Below are positions 11,841 through 24,500 of a DNA stretch of 64,000 nt, in pieces. Source of the DNA: Lonicera japonica (Eukaryota; Streptophyta; Magnoliopsida; Dipsacales; Caprifoliaceae); contig CM038471.1 in assembly GCA_021464415.1 (NCBI GenBank), positions 71,464,851 to 71,528,850 of the forward strand. The letters are read 5' to 3'. The notes under the pieces are model-generated. The model ran no database searches. It was not told the origin of the DNA and saw only the letters and a program-made list of their open reading frames with translations. A program made the position numbers and the translations under genes. The stretch's first letter is position 1, and every line of letters starts with the position of its first letter.

Positions 11841-12597
11841 GTAAGCCCCGTGTGCTTTGTTTTCCTTCACGTAACTCAATTCACACAATTTTTATTTTAT
11901 TTTATTTTGTTTTCTCTTTCTATTTTTCCTCTGTTTGATTGCTGATAAAAGTGAACTACATGTAGTTCCTTTATGATTTTCTTGGTAACCAAACAGAAAG
12001 TTTCTGCAACTGGGAAGTTAGGAGGTTTCTAATTTCTGATGAACTTAATTGTCACAAATTCTTTCTTCTAACTTTCTGTTTGATTGCTGAGAAAACAAAA
12101 CTCTAGTTGGAATTACAATTCCCAAGTTTTCTCGGGAACCAATCGGAAAGTTTCTGTCAGTGAAGTTCGGGAAAGCGAGTTGAGATGTTATTGTTTTTGT
12201 GATTTTAACGTTTTTCTCTAAATTTCCTCTGTTTGATTGCCGAGAAAACAAAATTGAGGTGGAATTACGATTCCTTTGTTTTCTCTGGAACCAAACAATA
12301 AGTTTCTGTCAGTGAAATTGTGGGGTTCTCTCATCTTCTGAAAAAAAAATTGCAAGTTGAGATGTTAGGTTTTGTGCTGCTTCTGATTTAACAGTTTCCC
12401 TGTTTTCCCTCTCTTTGATTGCTGAGGAAATAAAATGATAGTTGGAATTAGATTCCTTCATTTTCTGGGTAACTAAACAGAGAGTCTCTGTCAGTGAAGT
12501 TGGGGAGTTATCTCCTTTCTGATTAAACAAAAAAAGAAGCAGCAAGTTGAGATGTTATTGTTTTGTGTTGCTTGTGATTTTTAACAGTTTTCGACAG
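11841..12597 (+). other. Leader (5'-UTR) intron of callose synthase
   Basis: A donor GTAAGCC at 11841 and an acceptor TTCGACAG ending at 12597 bound a 757-bp intron lying wholly in the 5' untranslated region; the second leader exon is 12598-12638, directly before the ATG at 12639. Large leader introns are common in plant genes and often raise expression. Its interior is a set of degenerate tandem repeats listed separately. Confidence 0.6.
11931..12597 (+). repeat. Four degenerate tandem repeats forming the leader intron
   Basis: Copies begin with CTGTTTGATTGCTGA or a close variant at 11931, 12076, 12229 and 12411, so units are about 145, 153, 182 and 187 bp. Each carries, in order, a GAAAACAAAA-like word, GTTGGAATTA, a TTTTCTNGGNAACCAAAC word, GTTTCTGTCAGTGAAGTT, and (in later units) CAAGTTGAGATGTTATTG. 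The repeat array runs to the acceptor, so each unit end resembles an acceptor region. Confidence 0.8.
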
Positions 12598-12638
12598 GAG
12601 AATTAGATAGAGAATTGTTCTGTAATTGAAAGGCAAAC

Positions 12639-15600
12639 ATGTCTTACAACACAAGGGGGGCTGAACCCCCACCGCAAAGGCGGATTTTGCGGACCCAAAC
12701 AGTTGGTAATTTAGGGGAATCAATGATGGATAGTGAGGTGGTTCCATCATCTCTTGTTGAAATTGCGCCCATTCTCCGTGTTGCTAACGAAGTTGAGCCC
12801 ACCAACCAAAGGGTTGCTTACCTCTGTAAGTCCCAACTCAAATTTATCTAGTTACATGTTGCTTCTGAATTACATAGCGTATTTGCATGCATTTAGTGTT
12901 GTTTGGTGAGTTTGATATATGTAGACCATAATCTAGTGGTATGTACGCGGAATTAGTACAGTTGCACTTGACAATTAGCGTTGCCTGTGTGAGGAAGTAT
13001 GGCTGAATTCTAAATTTTGTGATTTGATTTTGATATATTTTTTCAGCTTTCATCTGTTAACTCGAGTGGGATGGATTTGGGGATTTTGAGTTTGATCTTA
13101 GAACATCGGAGGGTTTCAGAGTCAGTTGGGAGTTTTGCCTATCTATATAACAAGGGTCAAGGAAGATGTGTTTTCAATCCCGAAAATGTATTGAGGGATA
13201 AAATATAGGAAGGCTGAGATTAAAGCTGCCCTTTTCAGGGTTGAGATGAAAGTACAAGGATAAAAGATTGGAGGGATGAGATGATCAAAGATGCGTTTTA
13301 AGGATTGAAATGAATGATGTTTAAGGGGATAAAGTAAACCTATAGTGCCTTTGGCACAGGTTACCACTGGTATAGTAATATAGGTGGAGCATGATAGACA
13401 AATTATTGATTCGTGCAAAATTTTGGATGTTTATAAGATGCTTGGGGCTATCTTTGATGGTATAAACATTAGGATGTGCAATGTCATAGAATTACAATAC
13501 AATTGTTTGGAGTGTACGTAGTTTTCATTTAGAATTGTATTAGATTCTATAATTATTTGTTTGGCTAGCTAGCTTGTAAAATTTATTTCAAATTATTATG
13601 TGCATACATATACATGTACACATGCTATTGACGGCGTGGGGCCATCGGGGTGGGGTGGGTATGGAGTGGGTTGTGTTGTGGTCTGTATGTGCAGAAATTG
13701 GGTGGTGATTGGGTTGGGGTTGGGTGGGAGGGAGTTGGAGGGTGGGCCGGGTTTTGAGGGTTGAGGTGGGCGGGGTGAAGTTTTGACATGGGGCGGAGTC
13801 AGGAGTGTGTGGATGGGTGGGGGTGGAGCAGTAGCTCTGTGGGGGTGGGGTAACAGTAGGTCAATTGTTTTGGGGAGGAGGGTGGGATAGTGGTGGTAGC
13901 AGAGGTTGTAGGGTGGGTGTTGGTGACTTATGGTGAGTTTTTTAAGAATTCAATGAGATTTAGAATTGGAAAACTCTACTCCTCCAATATAATTCAATCC
14001 TTTAAAATTTATGGTGGAATTCCAAAACCATGCTCCAATTGCATTGCAAAACATACCCTATCTATGTTTGACCTAATAAAGCATCTGAGATATATGACTA
14101 GCCTATGTTTGGCTCCTTCAAGGCATTTTCCATTATGAAATGCAATTTCCTTTTATTTGTAGTGATAACTAGTTCAGTTTATTGATATAGTTCTTTAAGA
14201 AGAGTGCATGATCTGCCGTTAGGTCCATTTTCAATTTTTATTTTATTTTTGTTATGATTTTTAATTTCTTAATTGACTTTAATAAGGGTAGTACCTCCAT
14301 GTTGTGATATAGTTTGCTAAACATATTATTTGCTTATTCTTTTCTACAACTTCAGTGCATATCTAAGCTCCAATATGGATTGATGCCTTGAATCAGGTCG
14401 TTTCTATGCCTTCGAAAAAGCCCATAGAATAGATCCAACATCAAGTGGACGAGGCGTTCGCCAGTTCAAGACTGCGCTTCTTCAACGTCTAGAAAGGGTA
14501 TCCAATGCGTTAACTTGCTATAGCTAATATTCTTCTCATACCTTTTCTTTTGTATATTTAATCTGCAAAAATATTTTAATGAAAAATGTAATTTACTTGT
14601 TATAATTGAGGGCAAAGTTTTTACCTAGCACTTCTTTGCAAATATAATTATGAGCATCTAGATTGAAATGGCATGAAAATGGGAGTAAGAACGAAACCCC
14701 AAAGTATTAATTAGTATTCACTTAAAGCACAGGAGGAGGCAATGGCAATTATTTCCTGTCTAGAGTAAATCTATCGTTAATCTTGCTTATCAAAAAAAAT
14801 TTGTTTGATAATTCTTGAATTTCTTTCTAGTTTGTCCAATTTTAAGTTTTATGTTACTTCCATAACTAGTTATCCATAAGACCATAACACTTCCATGTTT
14901 ATGTGCTTGGTACACTCATTTTTTTATCTTTTTATCCCTGAAACTAAATTATTTGTTTCCTTGTTATACAGATATATTGGATTATCACTTGGTATTTGAT
15001 GGTTAAATAGGATTCATCTTGGACCCTTATTTTGCTTGAAAATCTTCTATAGTAGGCTGACCTTTTTCTTCATTTAACTAATGGATGACCGAACACATAA
15101 TGTTTCTATAGAATTTAGAGAGAACTTTTATTCTTATTCCATAATCATAAACAAAGAGAACAACGCACCTTATATAGGAAATAAACACAACTCCTAATCA
15201 ATCTAGAGTCCCTATCAAGGTGGGATTCTACCCACAAATAAAATAACATAAATAACTAAAATAAATAATACTGAATTATCAATACTCCCCCTCAAGTTGG
15301 TGCGAAGATATCCGTCATGCCCAACTTGCTCACTTGAAATTCGAACGGTTGCCTTAACAGGCCCTTGGTTAAAATATCTGCAACTTGTTGATTAGACGGA
15401 ACAAAGGGAGTACATATAATTCCACCTTCTAGTTTCTCTTTGATGAAGTGCCTATCAATCTCAACATGTTTTGTCCTATCATGTAAGACCGGATTGTGGG
15501 CAATACTGATAGCAGCCTTGTTATCGCAGTATAGCTTCATCGGAAGACTTATTGGCCGTTTGAGTTCCTCTAAGACCCTTTGTAGCCAAAGGACCTCACA

Positions 15601-18600
15601 TACTCCTTGAGCCATTGATCTAAACTCAGCTTCTGCACTGCTTCTAGCAACAACATTTTGCTTCTTGCTTCTCCATGTAACCAAGTTGCCCCAAAGAAAC
15701 GTACAGTAACCAGACGTGGACCGTCTATCAGTAACCGAGCCAGCCCAATCAGCATCGGTATACACCTCTATCCCTCTTTTATCGTTCTTCCTGAAGAACA
15801 GACCTTTCCCTGGGGAGCCTTTGAGGTAACGAAGAATACGATACACAGCCTCTAGATGCTCTTCACATGGTGAGTGCATGAACTGACTAACCATGCTCAC
15901 AGCGAAAGCAATGTCAGGGCGCGTATGAGACAAGTAGATTAGTTTCCCAACTAACCTTTGGTATCTCCCTGTTTCGACTGGAACACCATCTGTAACATCT
16001 CCTAGCTTGGTACCCAGTTCTATGGGAGTATCCGATGGCTTACATCCACTCATCCCAGTTTCTGACAGCAGATCCAAAATATATTTCCGTTGTGATACAA
16101 CAATACCACTTTTTGAACGGGCCACTTCCATTCCAAGGAAGTATCGTAGGTCACCAAGATCCTTAATCTCAAATTCTCTAGCAAGATTTTGCTTCAGTCG
16201 ATTCATTTCTTCAACATCATCCCCTGTCAAAATCATATCATCCACATAAACAATGAGAACAGAAAGTTCGTTTCTTGTGGACGTCTTTGTGAAGAGAGTA
16301 TGATCAGACTGCCCTTGATTATATCCTTGGCCCTTGAGGAACTTCGTTAATCTTTCGAACCACGCCCTTGGGGATTGTTTAAGGCCATACAAAGACTTCT
16401 TTAGCTTGCAAATTTTTGACCCAAATTCCTTAGTAAAACCAGGTGGAGGTTCCATATAGACTTCCTCTTCTAGGTTTCCATTCAAGAAGGCATTCTTCAC
16501 ATCTAACTGATTCAGAGGCCAGTCCAAGTTAGCTGCAACTGATAAGAGAACTCGAACTGTATTTAATTTTGCCACAGGAGAAAATGTTTCGGAGTAGTCG
16601 ACTCCATACGTTTGAGTGAAGCCTTTAGCCACCAGACGAGCTTTGTACCGTTCCACTGACCCATCTGAGTTATACTTCACAGTGAATACCCATTTACAAC
16701 CAACAACTGTCTTTCCTTCTGGAAGCTTTACTTTCTCCCAAGTAGCATTCTTCTCCAACGCTCTCATCTCCTCATACACCGCTTCTCTCCACTCCGGAAC
16801 ATTTAGAGCATCCTGAACATTATTAGGAATAACCACATTCGACACACGAGAGATAAATGCAGAATAAGAGGGTGAGATATTTTTATATGACACGAAGTTC
16901 GAAATGGGATATTTGGGAGATTTCGTACACGCTCTGACTCCTTTTCTCAGAGCAATAGGGAGATCAAGTTGATCAGACTGAGTTGACTCGATATTAGCTT
17001 GAGAACTACCTTCAGGTATCTCGAAAGAGTCATATTGAGTATCATGATCCACCTCCAGGTTGGATTCTTGGGGTTGCAGAGGAATGGTTTCTTTCCTTCC
17101 TTGTTCTGGATTTTTTCTAGAATAAACAAGACCTTTATACCGTTTTGCACACATCTCTGGTCCATCGGTAATCAGATTTTGGAATGGCACTAACCCTGGT
17201 TGTTCACCATTACCAACACAAGTATCTTCAATATTTAATTCATTTGTTTTCCCAGATTGTGTGTTAAAATAATTAGGTACTTGTTCATACAAAACATCAA
17301 CAACTGAATTATCAAAAACGCAACCACCATCTTCACTCGTGCTCTCCCCCTGAAGATGAGAGTTGTAATAGGATTGCCCCTCGAAGAAGGTAACATCCAT
17401 AGAAATGTATAATTTCTTGGAAATCGGATCAAAACATTTATACCCTTTTTGATTTGTAGGATAGCCTACAAAAATACATTTGTGTGCCTTTGGATCAAGT
17501 TTAGAATTTTTGGGGTCATGATTATGAACAAAGGCAACACTTCCAAATATTTTTAAGGGAATATCCCCTAATAACCGAGTGTAGGGAAATAGATCAGAAA
17601 GCAATTTGATAGGGGCTTTAAATTTCAAAGTTCGTGTTGGAAGCCGATTAATAAGGTAAGTAGCAGTCAAAATAGCATCTCCCCAAAGGTATTTTGGAAC
17701 TTTAGTTTGAAAAATTAAAGCACGAGCAACTTCAAGTAGATGTCTATTTTTCCTTTCGGCAACTCCATTCTGTTGAGGAGTATAATTACAAGAACTTTGA
17801 TGAATTATCCCATTTTTGACGAAAAAATCCCCTAACATCTTATTAAAAAATTCCTTCCCATTATCACTCCGAAAAATTTGAATTTTGGTTTGAAACTGTG
17901 TGTATATCATGGTGTAAAAGTTTTGAAACACACTCCCAACTTCGGATTTTTCTTTTAAAAGAAAGACCCAACATACTCTAGTGTGGTCATCAATGAAAGT
18001 CACAAACCAACGTTTGCCAGACCAAGTGGGCACTCTAGAGGGACCCCAAACATCACTGTGAATCAAGGTGAAAGGTTGTGATTTCTTATATGGTTGAGAC
18101 GGAAAAACCGTTCGTTGATGTTTTGCTAATTCACAAGATTCACATCGAAATTTAAGCAAATTTTTATTCATTAATAATTTGGGAAACAAATGCTTTAAAT
18201 ACTGAAAGTTTGGATGTCCTAACCTATAATGCCATAACAAAATCTGACTATCACTAGAAACAGAAATAGAATTAAAACAAGTTTGTCGGTCTTGCCTTCC
18301 AGAGGTAGACCCATTATTTAGGAAGTAAAGACCCCCATCCTGTTTAGCAACCCCAATTGTCTTCCCTGAATTTGAATCCTGAAATTCACAATGAGAAGAC
18401 CGAAAGTTAACTTGACAATTGAGATCAAGAGCTAATTTGCTGACAGATATAAGATTATACGATAGATTAGGGACATGTAAGACATCTTTAAGAGTGAGAG
18501 ACGGTGAGACGATTATGGTTCCTTTGCCAGCAACCGCAGCAAAAGAACCATCAGCAATTTTAACCTTTTGATTCCCTGCACACGGAGTATATGACGAAAA

Positions 18601-21460
18601 AAATTCCGAATTACCAGTCATGTGGTCAGTAGCCCCTGAATCTAATATCCAGTTGCTATGGGATTTGATGCAGGCAATTGTAGCTGTAAACGTATTACCT
18701 GACTGAGCTATGGAACAGGAGGAGTCAGAGTTTCCTAAGGAATGATTTTGAACCATTTTACACAGATGCTCTATTTGTTCCTTTGTGAATGGAAGTGGTT
18801 CTGAGGAAGACTGTTGCTTTGAATCAGCATTGCTAGTTTGAAATGCTCGTGCACCTCCTCTAGTTTTGTTATCACGCTTCTTCCAAGTTGCTGGTTTACC
18901 ATAAAGCTTCCAACAATTATCCCTAGTATGACCTGACCACTTACAATGATCACACCACAATCTCTGCTTTCCTCCCTGCTTATCACTGTCAACGACTTTA
19001 CCAAGAACGACCAGTGCAGAGCCTCCACCATCTGTACAGGGTGCACATTTGTCTTTTAACATCCCAGACCGTCGAGCCTCTTCTCTTCTTACCTCAGAAA
19101 ATACCTCTCTGATAGTGGGCAAGGGTATACTGCCTAAAAGGCGACCCCAAACTTTGTCGAGGTCCTTGTTTAGTCCAGCCAAGAAGACCAACACACGAAA
19201 TCGCTGAACCTTCTTCTCGTGACGGGCACTATCATTCACATAACCTAATTTTTTTTTGCCGTAAATAAACAACCTCATTGATTGTGCCCATGAGAGATAG
19301 TTTCTTCCGTTCAACTTGTGACTGATATTCGCTACCGGATTCTCACCCATCATAGCAAGTTTATAGTTCATATCGCCAGAGGATCAACAACTAAACAAAC
19401 TCAAGACTAAAGAAAACCAAATCTGAACAAGAACACCGCAAGCAATCAAACTAGCCCGTTACACTAAATCTGGTGCAACTAACACTAAAACACTAGCCAA
19501 ACCAACCAATCAGCTGAACAGTACCAAAACACTACCAATTGAACAGTACTTATACCAATTGAACAGTATTTATACCAATTGAATAGTACCAAACCGGAAC
19601 AGTACCACAAAAACTATGACGAAACAGTACCATAGGACCAAACCAGTACCAGAATAAGCAGCGGAACAGTGGGACGATTAAACCTGGAAAATTTGGCAGC
19701 CATCGGAGCAGTCACGCGCCTCCACGCGCGGCGGAGACTGACGGCGCGTGAGATCCACGCGCAGAGGGAAGGTGGCGCGTGAGGGCGCGTGAGCAGTCGG
19801 TTTCCGGCGTGGCTTTCGGGGTTCTGCTCGTCTGGTAATTCCGACCACTCCTGTGTGGTTGATTCCGGGAAGTCTAACCTATTACGCACGGCAGTGAGCA
19901 AAAACAGTGGCGGCGGCTAGGGTTTTGGGCGTGGGTAGGGTTTTAATCCGACCTAGGGTTTTAGTTGTACCTAGGCGGCATATGGAGTTCCTAACCTAGC
20001 TCTGATACCATATAGAATTTAGAGAGAACTTTTATTCTTATTCCATAATCATAAACAAAGAGAACAACGCACCTTATATAGGAAATAAACACAACTCCTA
20101 ATCAATCTAGAGTCCCTATCAAGGTGGGATTCTACCCACAAATAAAATAACATAAATAACTAAAATAAATAATACTGAATTATCAATAGTTTCTAGCTTC
20201 ATATATCTGTTATTACTGAAACATTGGTGCTTTTTACGTCAAGATATGCAAAAGGAAGATTTTTATACCCTTTTTGCTGCCAGGAAAATGAAATAACATT
20301 AAAAGGAAGGAAAAACAGTGATGCTCGTGAAATGCAGAGTTTCTATCAACACTACTACAGAAAGTATATTCAGGCTTTGCAAAATGCTGCTGATAAAGAT
20401 GATCGGTAATTTTTTCTACACGCGTTGACATCTTTGTGTTCATTGCATTATGATTTATCTAATGAGAAGTTCCTCTTATAATTCAGTGCTCGGCTTACGA
20501 AAGCGTATCAAACTGCTTCTGTTCTATTTGAGGTTCTGAGGGCCGTTAATTTAACAGAATCTGTTGATGTTGCAGATGAGGTGAAAACATGCAGTGTTTT
20601 TGAATTTTTTACAATGTCAGTCTTATTTAGGAATTGTTGTGTTTTCAAAATCCCTTCTATTATTCAAGTAACTTTATGCACTGTTGGTTGTTATTTTGCA
20701 TAAGGAAAATATTGATGTTGTTATTTGTATATATGCTTGCTGTGTAGATTTTGGAAGCTCAAAAAAATGTTGAAGAGAAGACAGAGTTATATGTACCTTA
20801 TAATATTCTTCCACTTGACCCTGACAGTTCAAATCAAGCAATTATGAAATACGCAGAGGTTTGTTTCCAATTCTTCCTTTTGGTACTCTTGATTTTAGCA
20901 TGGTATTTTAGTGCAGTTTGTAATACTATGCAGAATCTGTTGGGGAAATTAAAGTAAAAAGTAAAGTCAAATAACTTTAAATAAATATACCATAAAAATT
21001 GTTAATAACCATCTCTCCCAAAAGCTTAAGCTATTAGGTAGTAGACCAACAATATATATCATACTCTTCAACACTCCCCCTCAAACGAAACCAAAGGTGC
21101 ACTTCATACACAAACAACAACGTGCATACTGCACAAACACAAAGGGAAAACAAATGCAAGCGGGAGGAATCGAACCCGAGACCTTGCAGAACTTGAGCTC
21201 TGATACCATGTTATGAACCATCTCACCTAAAAGCTTAAGCTGTTAGGTAGTGGACCAACAATATATATCATACTCTTCAACAAAAATAAAATAAGGTGAA
21301 AAATTATTGAAGTATCGAACTTCCTCAACAGATTGAAGCTTCTGTTACTGCACTACGTAACACCAGGGGTCTGCCATGGCCAAAAGGTCACAAGAAGAAG
21401 AAAGATGAGGACATTCTAGATTGGCTCCAGGCTATGTTTGGATTTCAGGTTTGTAAAACT

Positions 21461-21518
<58 letters not shown>

Positions 21519-24500
21519 CGTGTTCCACTTATTCATTATGTGCAGAAGGACAATGTGTCAAATCAAAGGGAGCACTTGATTTTGTTGCTGGCAAATGTGC
21601 ATATACGGCAATTCCCAAGGCCTGAGCAGCAACCAAAGGTATTATACTTAGCAAATAGCATTGACAATAATTCTAGAGGGATATATACATATATATATTT
21701 GACACAAAACAGTGACATATAATTAGTGTGGCCACCATGTATTTGTTAGAATGTGCCGTCCATTTCATATTCCCTTATCAAAATCCTTTCCAACCAATGA
21801 GTGATCGCCATATTGGAATGTCAATTTTTCATGTCAGATATATAAATGTCCGTGTAGAAGGATTCATAGCACTGTACTTGATTTCTACCATCCATAACTT
21901 ATCCTTTTTCAGTTGGATGACCGTGCACTTACGGAAGTTATGAAGAAGCTTTTCAAAAACTACAAAAAGTGGTGCAAGTATTTAGGCCGCAAAAGCAGTC
22001 TTTGGTGAGTTAAATAACCCCCTCTTTGGATTTTCTGTCTTCTTTTCTACTCCCTCCGTGGTCCCAAATTAAGATTCTAATTAGGAATCTTACCGTAATG
22101 GATATCATGTTTAACAATCTCCCTCACGTGCGACCCCATACTCGCATGTGGAGTGTAGACAAATTTCGAATTTCAAATTTCGGATTAACAAAAGGGGGAT
22201 GGAGGTGCCATGTTAGGAACCATCTCTCCCAAAAGCTTAGGCTGTTAGGAGAAGGAACCGTAATGAATATATGCTTAACACAATAATATACAAGATTTGT
22301 CTCTGAACATTGATTATGTTGGAATTGGTAGATTCTTAAAAATATGCGGAAGCCAAGCATGGACTTAATTTGGGACGGAGGGAGTATTTAATAATTATAA
22401 GCACTTTTTGACTTTGCCCCCATAATAATAGTACAATATTTGACTTTGCCTATCTCCCTCCAGTTTCGGTCACAAAAGTATTCTGGATTCAAATTCCCTT
22501 GTCTGCACTGGTACAGAGAAAGAACCATTATTTATTTCCTAACTTGATTCTCACATGAAATATATAAAGCCCAACAAAATTTTTGAGTCAAACTTTGAAA
22601 TGGGATGCTAATCTGACCTAAGAACGAGGTCTTAAGGCCTATCTGGTGCCTTAACCCAAGAAATATAAACATTATATTACATGGATTATGATAGCTGATT
22701 TTGGATTGATTGGTTGTAGTATTCCATCACTTGAATCCTATGAAAGACATTCTTCAAAAGAGTCACTGAACCCTAATTTGACTCTCTATTGATTCTTCCC
22801 CAATTTGCCACCACTGTCTATTAAATTTTGTAGCTAGTTAAGTATGGATTCCTGCATGGTTCTCAAAGAATCCTAAACTTAACTAGTGTTAGTCGTAAGT
22901 TGAAACCCAAGGTGGAACTATTATCAGAAACATTGCAATTGGTTTTTGAAAGAGAGAGAGAGAGAGTCAAGTGTAGACAACATACTAGGATTGTTAAAAG
23001 TAACTTCATCAATCATTCTCTACTACTGAATGAGTGCCTACACTGAAATCAATATTAAAGTATTAGAGTGAATAAAAAAATAAAAAATAATATACAATAT
23101 TTTATATTATTAATTTAGCCCAGCACACATTTATCCCCCTTTTTTTATTTTATTTTATTTTATATGCCGTCCTGCATCCTTTCGCACTCACACTCCACAC
23201 TGGAAAGTGCTTCATATCTCGCAGCTGTCTTCATAATCCAAATGTTCCCACTTTTGGGGTCAATTTGACATTGAATTATTGGCTGTTTTTGCGTTTAGTC
23301 TTATAACCTGCTTTTGTTGTACTTCCCTGTGCAGGTTGCCAACCATTCAACAGGAAGTGCAGCAGAGGAAATTATTATATATGGGTCTATATCTTCTCAT
23401 ATGGGGCGAAGCTGCAAACTTGAGATTCATGCCAGAATGCCTTTGCTACATCTACCATCATGTACGCATTGAGATGTTTGCTCTCTCATTTCAATAAAGT
23501 GAAAAATCCTTTCCTATATGATTGTTCACTTTCTAGAGTCTAATCTTATATCAAGAGTGGGGAATTTTTTCTCTTTCTACTTCATTTCAAAATTAAGATC
23601 AACAGATGGCCAAAAAGCAGCTGAGAGGATAGAGAAGAGACTGATTGTGTGGATTGTGCGAGACTTTTTTTGACATGGAATAATTAATTGAATCTCCTTT
23701 ACCCTTAAAGTGTTTTTCCATAGCATTTCATTCAATCTCAAAATATTCAAAAATGGTACGGAAAGAAAAATTAGTTATCTTGTTATGAGAAACAGGGCGT
23801 GCGAGAATAATAGTATTAGAGAAAATCTCAGAAAGTTGGGATAAGCGTGCATCAGTTAGTAAAATAATAGTACTTAAGTGTATTAATATTGTACTCCGCC
23901 TGTCTCTTGATAGTCCCATTTCCTTTTTGGGACATAGTCAATGTACCAAATTTCACAATAGAAAATAAGTGATTAGGTTGAAATTATGGTATCCTTAAAA
24001 AGTACTGAAGTCAAAGTATGACTATCAATTTGAGATGGACAGTGTATTGTTGTCCGGTTTTTATACAAGACATACAATCAGGATAGTTCTCAAATTTTGA
24101 ATGAAGTTACGTTCATTAATTTTCTAAGGATCTAGACCTAGAAAAATTAGGTAAAAAGCTTTAACACACTTGTGCGGTTGTGCCTAGCTCTCTAATCTTT
24201 CTCTGTCTTGCTGAGACATCTATGCGCTCACTTTATCTTTCTCAAACATTCAAACCAAATCACAATAATTCTTGTTAGATACCATCTTACGTAAAAGCTT
24301 AAGGTGTTAAGCGTGTGCTAACAATGGATATTGTGCTTTCCAACAATTCTACTTAGAGCCTAACTTGGCTTACAGAGACTGAACTTTGGTCCGAAATCAT
24401 CAATCGCATTTATACTTAGGATAATTGAAGAATCTTACACGATTCTTGTAGAATATGATGTTAAATTTAATTTACAGATGCACAGTGAGAGTGAATTAGT

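Larger units (their letters stand above)
15107..20188 (-). mobile_element. Copia-1: Ty1/copia LTR retrotransposon in intron 2
   Basis: A 5,082-bp insert on the minus strand, antisense to the host gene. Two 178-bp LTRs that look identical by eye (15107-15284, 20011-20188) are flanked by a perfect 5-bp duplication GTTTC (15102-15106, 20189-20193). LTR ends on the element's strand are TATTG...CTATA, the non-canonical TA..TA type rather than TG..CA. The primer-binding site TGGTATCAGAGC (complement of the 3' end of plant initiator Met-tRNA) abuts the LTR at 19999-20010. The polypurine tract is GAGGGGGAG at 15285-15293. One gag-pol frame fills 15292-19371. Identical LTRs mean a recent insertion. 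Confidence 0.97.

Noticed and set aside
16007..16249. Plus-strand frames across copia-1 (also 15658-15855, 16616-16816, 16999-17193)
   Set aside because: They are antisense shadows of the gag-pol frame, and the same shadows recur at the matching places in copia-2.
19614..19901. A 95-codon frame rich in Arg/Pro
   Set aside because: It lies in the GC-rich untranslated leader of copia-1, has no family resemblance and is not kept in copia-2.
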